A stretch of 64,000 bases of DNA, from assembly GCF_029784165.1 (NCBI RefSeq), contig NC_073695.1:194578857-194642856 (forward strand), in the 5' to 3' direction. Position 1 is the stretch's first letter; every line of letters begins with the position of its first letter. The stretch comes from Wyeomyia smithii. Lineage: Eukaryota; Arthropoda; Insecta; Diptera; Culicidae. The translations under genes were made by a program, and so were the position numbers. Below the pieces are notes generated by a model, which did no database searches, had not been told where the DNA came from, and worked only from the letters and a program-made list of their open reading frames with translations. Positions 10,548 to 23,048 of the stretch are shown piece after piece.

Positions 10548-10554
10548 AGGTTGC
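10548..10554 (-). promoter_or_regulatory. Candidate TATA element in the tandem array (unit 1)
   Basis: On the minus strand the array reads GGCTATAAAAGAG followed about 25 bases later by an initiator-like ATCAGTT. The same arrangement occurs in the next higher-order unit near 11607. Function is inferred only from spacing and recurrence. Confidence 0.3.
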
Positions 10555-12144
10555 TACGAAATAGGCCACGGCTCATTTCTAAGTTTTACCATTGTCTCAT
10601 GTTCTTCAGACGAATAATTCCACAATTCACATTTAATTTTTGAATCCAGCGGAAAACATCGATGGTGCTCTCACACACGCAACGATATTAACCCGTATCG
10701 TATAAATTGAATCTACTTCAAATTATTTCGGTAACGTCGAATTAACCACCTTTGTTAAGGCGTAAGGCGTTCTAACAGGGCAGTTTGTTGTTCAAAATCT
10801 ATTATGCTGATCGCAGCCTTTGAGCTGCCCCAACAGTGGGGGAATTAACTAAATTAATAAAGAACGACTGCGATTTGATTGCTAGAATCTCGCACAAAAT
10901 GTTTACTTGTGTTGATGCCACAAATTAATAACCTTCAATTCCGTGTTTATTTGCTTTGAAAAATGTATTTTGCTGATCAAAATCGGATATTGATCGCAAC
11001 CTTTGTGCTGACCTAACACTCTGACAACACGCACTTCGAAAGCTGTTTTCACATTCAGTAAATTAGACGGCCGGAACAAAATTTGATTGTTACGATTGTT
11101 GTCAAAAAATATAAATCTTCAATTACTTGTTTATTTGCCTTGAAAAAGGCATTTTGATGTTCAAAATCGGTTGCTGATCGCAAACTTTGTGCTGCCCCAA
11201 CAGTAGGGGAATAAAGACACACGCATAACAATCATTCAGCAAATCAGACGGCCGCGAGATTTAAATTGCTAGGATCCAGCACAGAAATTATTAACCTTCA
11301 ATGACGTGTTTATTTGCCTTGAAAAAGGCATTATGCTGTGTAAAATTTGATTTGCTGATGGCAATCTTTATGCTGCCCCAACAGTGGGGGAATAACGGCA
11401 CTTTGACGACACACGCTGCTACTGAGACATGTGACCAACCATCGGGCCAGTGATTTGTTAAATCCGAAAGCAGCTACAGGCCGAACGCGCTGCTACTGTT
11501 GGTATCCGCTCCTGCTACTGTCAACGTTGTGGACTGGACGTCCGTCCAGTTTACCTTCCAACTAAAAAAATGTATCTGATTTTACAAGGGACACTCTTTT
11601 ATAGCCGAAGGTTGCTACGAAATAGGCCACGCCTCATTTCTAAGTTTTACCATTGTCTCATGTTCTTTAGATGAATAATTCCTAATTCGCATTTGAGTTT
11701 TGTATCCAGCGAAAAAACACCGATGGTTCTCTCACACACGCGATGGTATTAACCCGCATCATATTGCGGCTTGTAACATCAAACGTTCTCGTTTGCTCGC
11801 TGTTGCGTGTTGCATCATGTTGCAACTTGGCAACTGGGAGGCGACAAATTCTGTTCATGCTGATTGATTGAATAGACTTCATATTAGCTCTCATTAGTTG
11901 AACTAACTGCCTTTGAAAATGCGTTCTAACAGTGCAGTTTGTTGCGGCTATGCTGATCGCAGCCTCTGTGCTAGTGGGGTATTAACTGAATAAAGTAAAA
12001 ATTAGACAACTACAACAGTATTTGGTTGCTAGGATCCCGCAAAGAATGTTTGCTTGTGTTGATGCCAGAAAATTATTACCCTTCAATTATTTGTTATTAT
12101 TTGCCTTGAAAAAGGCAATTTACTGATCAAGATCGGATATTGAC

Positions 12145-12511
12145 CAGGGTTGCCACATTTAAATCTGTGTTTTCCCTTGAAAAAATCTGAGCATCTGTAT
12201 CTGGAACAAAAATATCTGTAAAAAAAATCTGTATTGTTTAAACATAAAGAGCTTTGTATTTTTTAAGTTTTTATGCTACATAAACAAAATTTTTAGCTCA
12301 AAACTTGTGAGGAGTTGAAAAAATGTTCAATTTGCTTAATGTTTAATAAAATAAAATTTGGATTGTTTTTAAAAATTAATCTCAATTTCGAAAAATCTGT
12401 AAATCTGTACTTTTCGTCAAATATCTGTATATCTGTATATACAGATTCTGTACCGTTACTTCGGCCAAAAATCTGTAAAATACAGATTAATCTGTACATG
12501 TGGCATCCCTG
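12145..12511. mobile_element. hAT-type MITE with 8-bp target duplication
   Basis: The ends are CAGGGTTGCCACAT (from 12145) and ATGTGGCATCCCTG (to 12511), imperfect inverted repeats. The flanks are an exact ATATTGAC at 12137-12144 and 12512-12519. An 8-bp duplication with CAGGG-type ends fits the hAT superfamily. The interior is AT-rich with repeated ATCTGTA motifs and no transposase. Removing it rejoins a unit of the surrounding tandem array. Confidence 0.85.
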
Positions 12512-13385
12512 ATATTGACACTGGAAACACGAACTGTAAAAGCTGTTTCACAATCAGTAAATTAGACGGCCGCGACAGATTCAAATTGCTAGGATCCAGC
12601 ACAGAACGCTTGCTTACGTTGTCAAAAATTATTAACTTTCAATAATTTGTTAATTTGCCTTGAAAAAGGCATTTTGCTGTTCAAAATTAGATTTGCTGAT
12701 GGCAATCTTTATCATGACAGTCTGGCCACGCCTTTCTGTTCAGTTTTCTCATTCTGTAATTTTCTTTAGACGAATTATTCCACAACTCGCATTCAATTTT
12801 TATATCCAGCGAATAAACATCGATGTTGCAACTGGGAGACGACGAAATTTTGTTCATGCAGATTGATTGAATCGATTTCAATTTATTCCTGTAAAGTCGA
12901 ATTAATTACTTTTGTTGAGGCGTTCTAACAGAACAGGGCAGTTTGTTGCTCAAAATCGGTTATGCTGATCGCAGCCTTTGTGCTGCCCCAACAGTAAATA
13001 AATAAAGCAAATTTTTTGACCGCGACAGAATTTGATTGCTAGGATCCAGCACAGAATGATTGTGTTATTGCCAAAAATTATTAACCTTCAATTACATGAT
13101 TATTTACCTTGAGAAAGGCATATTGCTATTCAAAATCTGTAAAAGCTGTTTTCGCATTCAGTAAATAAGACGGCCGCGACAGATTGTGTTTTCTTGGATT
13201 CAGCACAGGATGTGCTGTTGCCAAGATAAAGCAAAACTTTATTGCGAGCAGAAGGCCGAAGCCCTTAACTGGCAAATCGAGAAGCTTGGTGCTACCTCGC
13301 TGCTGCTGTGTACTGTGATTAGTGTACTGGCGCAACTCGCTACTGCTACTTCCGCAATTTGCTACATTGCAGCTAACTAGTTATA

Positions 13386-13700
13386 CTATTCTGACGACCT
13401 TTTTAGGGAAAGGCAGCGAGCGACCAATCAGTGGACGTAATTTTCGTTTCAACAAGGCTTGACAATTACCAATAGTACTATAGATTGCATAAGCAATCAA
13501 CAATTTTCTACATTTGGGTGGATGCGTGTATAATTTTATAATCAATTGCTGCAAAAATGAAGGAAATCGGTTGAAAACAAACCGATTTATAAGCATTTAA
13601 AAAGGGACAATTTTCGTCCCTTTTTCGTTTATAGCTTTCCTATTTACATCCCAATGTGGTAGGCTAAAGAAAAACGTAGCTCTACGTCAAAATTCTATAT
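13386..13700 (+). repeat. Right half of the ACGACCG repeat family
   Basis: GCGACCAATCAGTGG, AATAGTACTATAG, ATTGCTGCAAAAATGAAGGA, ACCGATTTATAAGCATTT and ACATCCCAATGTGGTAGGC line up in order with 55745-56000. It ends in GTAGCTCTACGTCAAAATTC, like the ends near 46655 and 55997. Confidence 0.7.
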
Positions 13701-15351
13701 AACTGAAGGTTTCTGAGGTAAAATGCTTTATACGAAGTGTATGCCTAAACAGATCACCCTTTAAGAAAATTATTCTCAATTTTGAATGAATTCTCCATCT
13801 GCGCAAAATACTCAGTTTGTGAAAAAATACGTGCGCAAAAGTTGTGTTCAAACTAAAAATAAATTTGCAACTTGCACAAAAATCAAACCAGAGGAAATAT
13901 TTTACAGCATTGATTTAAGTATAATATTATCTGTGAAATGTATAATTGTTTTTTCTTTACTTTAATTTGTTAGAGATATAAAATAAGTTTTAATTTATTT
14001 TCAGGTTTAGGGACAATTTTACTAAGACTTGAGGGGAGGAGAGGAATTATGAGAAATATAACGATGCCTTGTTATGGCCTTACGTAACTTGTGAATGATC
14101 CCTAAAAATACTTCTGTTTCAGTTAGAGAAAGTCACGATAAAAATGAGGCATTTTAGGTTGTGAACATTTCGTGCGACAACAGTCTCAATTATTATACAC
14201 AATATCTGGCACCACTGCACGTTGGACACGCAATTAAGGTGCTGATGACCAGAAAGAAAAAAAAAGGTTTTCGTGTTCATTCGCACAGACCATAGACCTC
14301 CGTCGAGGCTTGAGGGCGCCGACACACATGATGTGTCAGTCTAACGTTCTACTGTTTCAACTGTGTGAACTGTCAGAATGATACAGAATAGAGAAAAAAA
14401 CAACAATCTGAACAAGAGTAGCTGATGGGTAACGGGAAATAAATATTCAACAGGAAACTGGAACCGGTAACAAACCTAATGAAACGGTTTGTTCCGTTTT
14501 GGTGTTTTGCTCAGTCTGCCCCTGGTGTGTAAATGCAAATTGCTGCTTGATTTGCCAGACAGGTTCGCTAGGGACGGACAAGGTCAGCTTGAAGATGCGT
14601 GTTCGAGTTTCAGGCAAGTTGGGGAACAGGTGCTTTTATAGTGAGAGACACGAGATTAACTTTTTGAAGGTTACCAACGATTGACCTGATTTTTGGGTGA
14701 CTGATTTTGATAATGATTACATAATGAGGATGCATGCAACTGAAGTGTGTGATTTTTTTGAATATACTATTCATGTATGTAATGTTAGATTGAATTGGAG
14801 GGATGGATTGATGCAGAAATTTCTTTTTGTATGCATTCGGTTTAGCACAATATTGAAATTTTATTGATTGCAGTGGATAAACCGTGATATGAGTACAATC
14901 GAATGTTGCATCTCGCAGAAATTGAACTTTCTCGTCGATCCCTTGCTGTACCCGAGAGACACGATTGGATGCTTGTTGATATTATTTTCGAAGCCGTTCA
15001 AATTAATTCACCCATCAGCTTACTGCTGCTGATCTGTATCTCTAGAACAGATGGCTTTAAATATATGTGCTTTTTGTTATTGTTTCGATCTCGAAGTAAG
15101 TAGCAAGAAACAAAAACAGAAAAAAATTGCGTGTACTTATTTTCGATACGAGAGCAACCGTTGTTCGTTGGGAATATTTCCCAGGAGCTATGTTTGAAAA
15201 TAATCCCGCACAATGAAAAGAGGGAGAATAAATTGAATTAACGAAGTATAATCAGTATTTATATTCGTGATATCGTGATAAAATTTTGATTCCAGGTCAC
15301 CTCTCTGCTTCTCTGCGAAAGTAGTTTTTAGAACTTACGTTCAGTCAAAAA
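13701..15351. other. Unassigned AT-rich interval
   Basis: Only short open frames are present. CGTGCGCAAAAGTTG near 13830 resembles one end of the element at 8782 but has no partner nearby. Nothing else is supported. Confidence 0.4.
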
Positions 15352-15396
15352 GTATCGAATAGCAACTGTCGATAATCGACAGCTGCTATTCGATAC
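15352..15396. repeat. 45-bp near-perfect palindrome
   Basis: GTATCGAATAGCAACTGTCG is followed directly by its inverted copy ending CTGCTATTCGATAC, with one mismatch and no loop. It could be a tiny foldback remnant or a hairpin-forming site. Confidence 0.75.
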
Positions 15397-18300
15397 GAGT
15401 TTATGTTACGTAATATTAAAGCACTAAGAACTAATAATCTGCAATTATGTATGGAGATTTCATCCTCAAAAATGTGGTAAACAATAGAACCAATTTCGTT
15501 TTCTTCTCGTTTGGCGATTCAATTATGTCGATTTTTCAATTTCTAGTCCGGCATTCATTGAAACACTGCTCTACCAGTCTTCACTTTCGACTCACAGCAC
15601 AGCTGAGTGAGGGTGACCCACATAGTACGGACGACGGCACATCAAAAGGATCAAATGACATTCTGTTCGAAGCTGTCATTCAATCGCTAGTTGGCGGAAT
15701 AGCAGAGTACTTCCCGGCTGACTGGATACCGCGTATTTAATACTTGAGTGTTACACCAACCCTTTGTTTAAGCAGTCACCCGAGCAACGAGTACTCTGCC
15801 CAACGAGAACAACCCTAACACGGACGGACCCGTTCGACAGAACGGGAGAAACCCAACCGAACGTGTGAGAATTAATTAAATTACCAACTCTGGCCGCTGC
15901 TTTCTACAAGTACCCCAATCACAGTCCGACAGTACCTTGTGATGGGTTTGCGTGGTTATTCGTTGCAATAACATGTACATTATTGGCATTTCAAGTTCAG
16001 CTTTTCATTTCTGTTCAGTCATGAATATCGCAACTTCTTATCCGATTCGGTCAAATTTGCGAAAATCAACAGTTTTCCATATCGCTTAGCACGCAAACGA
16101 TCTTTCGGTGTTATTCCAGCCGTGCTCGGAAGCACGTACTAACTGATGACGTTGTAAGTCCGAACCGTAACAAATTCACCACAATGCAGCTTGGGTCCGT
16201 AGATAACAGGAAAAAAATCGCTTCTCAAAACTATAGCTAGTATAACATACACAATCACACTGTTGCTGGAAAGCTATGGATTACACACAGTCAGTCACTC
16301 GGTCAGAATTACAAACTACCACGCGTCTGCTTCGGTTGCTCTTCCCTATCGTTCCGGGCGCAGACAGGCGAGTAAATCAAAATGGGATTAAAGCCTGTCC
16401 GATCGTATCAAGCAGTTATATCAAACTGATGCCTCGTCGTCGTGCTGCTGATGCTGCGGCTCCGTACGAGACAATGTACGTAGGAGAGTAAATCCTAGCC
16501 TAGCCGGAAAGCACCAGCGTGAGGTATTTCCGCTTTTTTTTGTACACTGCGTTCTAGACTTTGTCACTAGCCCATATCTCAACGGTGAATAAACGACAAA
16601 TCCAGTCACTGTTCATTTTTTGTGGTCCAGGTAAGAATAGAATGGTGTTTTTTTCAGACGTGTAAAAATTGTTCAGGTTTAGACGGTCGAATGAATCGGT
16701 GGGTGTAATCCGGGTAGAAAGAATGAAGAACAGATGGGGCTATGACCAAGCTAGAAACGATGTACGCAAAGCGTAGAAAATCTCGAAAGGATAAGTGACA
16801 AGCAGCAATGACAAGGGCCAGTCCAGTAGCGTTAAAAAAAACTTCCGTAAACGATAAAATATTGTACCACATTCGAATGGAATCGACAACATTAATTTTG
16901 GGTGAGCCGAAGGTGTTCTCTTACATTATTTACATTATTTAAGCACTATTCGCTTCTATTTCTGACGTCCTTCAAAAAGTATAGATAACTGACTCTTTGT
17001 TCCCAAAAAACCTTTGAAAGAGTGGCTCGAATGTTTTATTTATCGAAAATAAATGAACACCGAAGTCATTGCGAAATTAACTCAACAAAACAGTGGTGGG
17101 TAAGGTCAGGAAAAGGTGCTCCAGAATTGCTGAATAACTGCCACGCGTTTGAATTTCGGAGCCCTTGAATATACGGAATGATTAATGTGTTTTCCATAGT
17201 GTTAACCTAGATTTGATTGCTAACGAGAATAGGGTTAGGGAAAGATTCGAATGCTTGGGAAGCACACATACGCAGTCATTTTGTGGAAGATTGATTCGTA
17301 ATCAAATTAGAAGCATTTTGAGATCCAAACGCAGTGTGTTGCAGTCGAAGAACTAAGATGAGTGTAATGCTCATACTAAAATATTTTAAATCGTTCCTTT
17401 CTATCAATTCTTATTGAAAAAAAAAGTGCTGACTAGAGCGTTCTGAGTAGAGCGCTTTATTATTTTCAGTATTGCAGCATTTTATGACATCGACAGCTTA
17501 TCAATTTTGGAATGTTCTTATTGTTCGCTACCATTTGAACTCCTGGAAGCATTTCCTAGCCAATTCAAATCGATCTGCTGCGTCCGGTTATTACATACCC
17601 TTTCACTGTAACTATCAATGTCATCTCACGTTGTCAATAATTTACACAAACTTAAGTAAAAGAAATTTTCAAAGTTTGTATCGTCAGTTTGTACATATTT
17701 GCTTGGATATCATTTATCAATATCAATTCATTACTTATAAACTGACCATTGCTATATAAAACTATACGAATATGTTGCAAATTTTTCTTGGCAATTCAAA
17801 ATATTGCGGAAAAGTTTTATAACAAAAATAAAATCATATTTTGGAGAAATTATAATCAGGAAAGTGAAAATATTTAAAAATTTGTGGTGACATTGTTGAA
17901 AAGGATTGACTTTTTTTTGCTGGAGTATGTGTCATAAGTCGAAAATTTGGATTTTGGGATTTCCGGAAAATTGACGACCTGCGTCTTTTTTTCAAATTTC
18001 CATTATTTGATCCATGGACTTTATTTGCCAGAAAAAATATTTACTAAATTTTGAAACTTTAGGCTTGTAACATAACAAAAAACAACCACGAAACTGAAGT
18101 TAAACAACATTAAATTGGAGTGCTGTTGTACTTGAACTTATGGAACATCTCCAAAATAGTAAACTTCAAAAAAAAAAACATCAAGATTACACAACAAAGA
18201 ATAAAATAAAAATTGATAAACAATCCTATGTTATTCGCTCCTCTGCTAAGGAAGGAGGATTGGAAAGGAAAGGAGGCTTTCGTTTTTGCTCGCTCGAACA

Positions 18301-18744
18301 AACAATACCGTGTGGTGTGCAGACGGTGCTATTTGCGTTCTCGCTACCTACCAGTACTGTGACAATAAAAGCCATTCAGCAGTCGGAGCTAATTCCCCGC
18401 ACCGCCGGGTGCTGGCTATCCCACTAGCGGCGTTCACGCTCTCTCCAGCCTTCCGCCTGAGTGGTTTTTATCTTGTTAGGTGCTTTGGAAAAATTAATCC
18501 AACTAACAGTCACAAGGACGTGAAGGCAGAAGATACAGAAAATCGGTGAACTATTTACTTTTTTTTCAAAACGTTTGTCTTTTTTCTTCATTTGATTCAG
18601 TTCATTTCGAAAAATTGACGGTGTGGTTATCGAGGGAAATCTCACTGTCAATGACATTTTGCGTTATGGAGTGGGCTGTTTCAAGAACCCCATGATGCAA
18701 GATGTAAAGATACTGGATTGCAAGCAATTGCATTGAGTATCCAT
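15397..18744. other. Unassigned interval
   Basis: No gene could be recognised. Open frames are under 100 codons and have no recognisable motifs. A purine-rich run lies near 18240-18275. Confidence 0.4.
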
Positions 18745-19075
18745 CGAGCTTGAGCTTGAGTTTGAACGACCGCATATTTCGTAGTTGCTCCTCCGTGATA
18801 GATCTGGGCTAGTGAAATTGCACAAGGAACCATATATATGGCTGATTGGGATTAGTTTGCCATCATCAGTGTACAACAATTCAGTAGCTAGCGCTTTGTA
18901 TGTATTGATAACGGCGCGGGCCACGTTCTTACGATCGTTATGGTAAGGAACAGTGTTTTAAGGAGGCAGGTGTAACAGTCGTTGTCGGAGACCGAGTTTA
19001 CCTCTGCATCTACACGACAGCGACGGAAAGGAAGGGTTGTGGCACTGTAGTAAGTGACTGAATCGGACAGTATCG
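18745..19075 (-). mobile_element. Retroposon family B, copy 1 (TCAAGC-type tail)
   Basis: On the minus strand this copy ends in a CTCAAGCTCAAGCTCGATGG-type hexamer tail after GCGGTCGTTCAAA. It shares about 330 bp with the copy at 38570-38896, including CACAACCCTTCCTTTCCGTC, AACTCGGTCTCCG, CGACTGTTACACCT, CTACTGAATTGTTGT and GTGCAATTTCACTAG. The two copies also translate similarly over about 60 codons, but the third copy does not keep the frame. No target duplication was identified. Confidence 0.65.
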
Positions 19076-20535
19076 CGTGCGAAATCAACTCATTACGACG
19101 ACGAACGATGTGTATCTTTTTTTAAACCTTGCGGGTCTGTACGAGCGGCGCAAGCGAAAACCATTTATCATCAGAAGCATCCAAGTGTTTGAATGGTTTT
19201 TTATTACAATTCCAGAGTGTCCTCGAGAAAAGTAATAAAGAAAGAAAGAAGATTCCTTCCGAGTAACATTTGCCTGGTCTAAATTGCCGAACTATATCCT
19301 TCTGAACAGGGTTGGCTGTCTGTATACCTGTTTGTGCCGCGTACAAACAGCGCGAGGAAAAAATAAAACTTTTCTTAAGGAACAATCACAGCGCTCATTT
19401 GCAGAAATGCTAAAGAGGGCTGAGTCACACTCGACAGGAAACATCTTCCTTTTTTTGCCAACCGATGAGGGCACATTTGACGATCCCGTCGAAGTGTGTG
19501 CTTATGTCATGCAAGAATGATCTAGGAAGAGGAGAATAATTAACTCCTCTAATCTATCTCACAAAGGTCGTCAGGTAACGCCTAGCGGAATGACCAATAA
19601 GCCAACACAAAAAGGAAGCGATAAAGAAAAACCGAAGCAAATACCCCCGGTTTTAATTTCAAATTAAACCAGGATTACCCACGGCTTACTGGGACACCGA
19701 AAACACTTTGTGTACCCATTTCTCGGTCAGTAAAAAAAAAAAGAAACAGGATTCATTAAATTCATTTGCGTTCTGTCAGACTTTTCTCAATTCAAGTGAC
19801 CATCTTAATTTTCACGATCGAGATGCGGGTACATTTAGGGTTCAAAAAGTACTATTCTTTTTTCAGAATCGACCACTTCTTGAACTCGAATATTGAAGTC
19901 GTTATTCAAACGAATACGAATGAAAAAGACCTTTGCCTTATTTCGTTTTATATCCCCTCATCCACGTGGATTGAACAGAGGCAACGAAAATAGATTCTAC
20001 TGCATGACAACACTCAACCACATACTGCTAAAGTCCTTAAAACTTAAATGGGAAGTCCTACCTGACCCGCCATCATTGTGACATTGTAATCGATTTGAAA
20101 ACGGTATCCAAGAGGAACCATATCACTCTTCATAAGATGTTGTTATGTACCAGATAGTTATGAACTCTTTTTAGATGTTGTTCAAAGATATGAAATGGTG
20201 TGATAAATAAAAGTTTTTGCAGCGAAAAACAAGGCCCAAGTTAACGAGGGGCGCTCGTAACCTCAAAGCTATTTGACAAGCGAATGGTCGTGCGTTCGAA
20301 TATTTGTAGAATTAGACCGTTCGTGTTAGTGTTCCCATCCCGCAACTTTGACTCTTTCCTCGCGAATAAAAAAAAAAATGAATACAATGCATCTATTTAT
20401 CAGTTCCACCCGTTCAACCTAGAGCGACAGTGTAGCAGCGAGCGAACGCAATTTGACACTAAGTACGTCGTAGTAGGTAAACACCGGTGTGTGATTTTAG
20501 CTCCACCCTTTGTGCACTTTCGCACTGCGGAAAGG
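19076..20535. other. Unassigned interval
   Basis: No supported gene or mobile element. The open frames here overlap on both strands and show no recognisable motif. Confidence 0.35.
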
Positions 20536-20566
20536 TATATAAGAGATGCAGCTGCTGTTGCAGCAG
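20536..20566 (+). promoter_or_regulatory. Candidate core promoter (TATA plus initiator)
   Basis: TATATAAG at 20536 is followed 29 bases later by CAGTG, a usual arthropod TATA-to-start spacing, and then by a splice-donor-like CGCGGTAAGA near 20587. No downstream coding exon was recognised. Confidence 0.25.
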
Positions 20567-21056
20567 TGTATAGTCTTTTGTCAGCCGCGGTAAGATGCAC
20601 ATCGGAGAGTTAATAGTAGTAGAAAGAAAAATAGTAGCAGCTACAGTACCAGTAACAGAGGTTCACATCGGCAAGCAGAATGACGCGAATGAGATTTGAC
20701 GCAGAGATATAATAAAAATAGTTTTTTGTGTTTGCACTCGACCACCGCACATCCTGTTCTTCGTCTACACCCGCAAGAGATGAATGTTGATTCGAAGAGT
20801 TGATTGAGAATTGCTTCGAGCCAAGTGAGGCTAGTCTAGGCCAATCAGGTCGTGGTTCATAAGGCGGAGCTGAGTCGAGGTGTTCGGGACAGTCCAGTTG
20901 CTATCCTTGGAAGGGATGATAGGGTACCTGCTCCTATCCGGTTTGGTTCCCGCTGGGAATGTGACAATCGACTGGCGCAGTTACAACCCGATGAAGCTCC
21001 AATACTTATAAATACCTATATTCGGCAGAGAGTAACTAGCGATGTTAGTTACCAGT

Positions 21057-21255
21057 TCCAGCTGGTCTTGAGGTACGATACTGACCTAACAAGCCAGTCG
21101 TCGTAGGTTCGAGTCTCGGATCAGAAGAGACTGTGAGTGTCAGTAGGATCGTAGCGCTAGCCCCGCAATTGTCCTGTACACTAAAACAGTCGGCTGCGAA
21201 GTCTGTGTATGATAACAGTAGGTCGAGTTCCGAATCGGAATGTTGAACGATTTGA
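21057..21255 (+). mobile_element. tRNA-derived SINE, copy 1
   Basis: GCTGGTCTTGAGGTACGATA leads into an A-box-like region, and GTAGGTTCGAGTCTCGG is a good Pol III B-box. The shared SINE body GTAGCGCTAGCCCCGCAATT, CCTGTACACTAAAACAG, GGCTGCGAAGTCTGTGTAT and GTTCCGAATCGGAATGT follows. It is diverged from copies 2 and 3. It may correspond to a Feilai-type SINE, but the name was not checked. Confidence 0.8.
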
Positions 21256-21284
21256 ACCCCCTCCTTTTCTTCCTCCGCTCACCC

Positions 21285-21446
21285 GACTGTAAATACGTAG
21301 CCGGCGTCGTTATCCATCTATACAAAGCAGAAATAACTAAATTGTTGTACAGTGAAATTATCCCAAATTAGTCATCTTACGGTGCTTTTATGTGCAACTT
21401 CACTAGTTCAGATCCATCGCGGAGGTCGGTCAAGTTCAAGCTCTAA
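21285..21446 (+). mobile_element. Retroposon family B, copy 2 (truncated)
   Basis: ACGTAGCCGGCGTCGTTATC, AATTGTTGTACAGTGAAATT and GTGCAACTTCACTAGTTCAG match 38715-38845. It ends in GGTCAAGTTCAAGCTCTAAA, again a TCAAGC-like tail. It begins about 30 bp after the SINE at 21057-21255. Confidence 0.65.
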
Positions 21447-21811
21447 AACAAAACTCAGGTTAATGGTAATATTCCAAATACTTTTTCAACCAGAGCCTGA
21501 CAAAGTGATATTCGATTGACAATTATCCGGTTACAGTGACCCTGTGACCTGTTGCATTCAATAGAAAAACATTTATTTCAGTCTCGAGCACTTTGTGAGT
21601 CAAATGAAAACTACTGCTTTGGTTTCGACAGCTGAAAAGCATTGAAATGAAAGAAATGATTTTCATTTGGAAGCGTAGAATAACAGTGACGATTCTCAAC
21701 TGAAGATAACAATGAGTGCTGACGGAGACAGGGGCCTTCCAGGGAAGAGGGAGTATAAAAAATCGTGATGAAATGCCTACACCAGTTTCACAACCCGTAG
21801 TGGCTGCAGGA

Positions 21812-22022
21812 AATCTCCCAGATGGTCTCGAAGTACGATGCTGGCCTAACAAGCCAATCGTCGTAGATTCGAGTCTCGACTCGGGAGAGACTGTTAGTGT
21901 CAGTAGGATCGTAGCGCTAGCCCCGCAATTGTCCTGTACACTAAACAGTTGGCTGCGAAGTCTCTGTATATCAAACAGAAGGTCAAGTTCCGAATCGGAA
22001 TGTAGCACCAAGGTTTTACTTC
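21812..22022 (+). mobile_element. tRNA-derived SINE, copy 2
   Basis: This copy has the same head (GGTCTCGAAGTACGATGCTGG), a slightly mutated B-box (GTAGATTCGAGTCTCG), the common body and the tail GTAGCACCAAGGTTTTACTT. Long open frames on both strands over this copy are a by-product of the SINE sequence. Confidence 0.85.
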
Positions 22023-22999
22023 TTAGTGGCTGCCAGATCCGTGATAAACAGCAGAAAAAAATCTCTGAAATATTGATCGGAACTTGCGTGACGTATTTAT
22101 TGGATGCCATTGCTGTTCCAACTGAGTCTTGCGCTGTGAGAAAACTATCATAAAAAAACATGTTGCGGTGCTAATTTCAAATGACTCGTTGAAGGAAAGG
22201 AAAATGTCGTAGTATGCGTAGGTATCTTCGTCAATTAGGACAGTCATCAGTTGCATTTGAAACGACGCGATAAACACCAAACGGGAAAGAAACCCGAAAT
22301 CAAATCTGATTAACAGTGTAAATGTTCATCGTGGTTTGATGACAGTAACTGTTCGGAATCAAATGAACTGAAGCTGTTCGAATCGAAATGAACGCGCGAA
22401 ACGTTCGGTTTCATTGTTATGTTTCGAAAATGTAAAGCCTGGTTTCAAGCAAGACTCGAACAACTTCATACAGAATTTTTCAATCGCATTTTTCTTGTGC
22501 ATGCATGCAATGCATTCATATTTCTGTATCGATCGTTATCAGAACTTTTGTGTGAGAAAAAGTACTGGAAAATAAGCAAGTTTCTGGAAAAAACTGGAAA
22601 AACAAAGGAGTTTTAATTTCGAAATTTGCTAGACCCTCAGTTCATCTATAACGATAAATATTGATAAATAAATTGTCTTTCGTGTTACCTTTATTGGTTG
22701 TTTTGTCTCCATCCAATTACATCTTCGTCTTGCTTTTTTAACACATTCAGAATAAAACACGATTAACATGACACTTAAAATCGAATCCGCTACAAAACAC
22801 ATTGTTCATCGTTCAAAAACAAAACTGTTTTAACATTTTTACTAACGGTAAACAAATTTTGCAGAATGAAAACAATGGAATAATGCTGCTGTCGAAATTT
22901 TCCAGCACTTGCTGAAATATTTCATAGCAGCAAGCGGTATATTCACCACAGGAAATCTTTTTGCAAGATTACATATTTAGAGTAATCGTATAGGGTATC
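22023..22999. other. Unassigned AT-rich interval
   Basis: No gene, array or inverted-repeat element was recognised. Confidence 0.4.
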
Positions 23000-23048
23000 A
23001 AACGTCTTTGACAGTGGTTTTCATCGGTAGGTTTTCTGTAACAGTTTT

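Larger units (their letters stand above)
10040..13260. repeat. Tandem array with about 1.07-kb higher-order period
   Basis: The recurring words are TTGCCTTGAAAAAGGCATTT, CTGCCCCAACAGTGGGGGAA, GACGGCCGCGACAG, TTGATTGCTAGGATCCAGC and ATTATTAACCTTCAATTAC. They appear in a fixed order in basic units of roughly 200-300 bp. A longer unit with GCTGATGGCAA, CATGTGACCAACCA, TATAGCCGAAGGTTGCTACG and ATCGATGGTGCTCTCAC starts at about 10260 and again at about 11330 (period about 1.07 kb), with a third, partly deleted unit near 12665. Copies are well diverged. No long open frame runs through the array. It could be a local satellite or an expanded piece of a larger repeat. Confidence 0.8.

Noticed and set aside
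18664..19088. Minus-strand frame with similarity to a frame at 38718-38915
   Set aside because: The similarity follows retroposon family B at DNA level. The third copy breaks the frame and no domain is recognisable.
21523..22161. Overlapping long open frames on both strands (212 and 145 codons)
   Set aside because: Both run over SINE copy 2, whose sequence happens to be open. The parallel SINE copies do not keep these frames.
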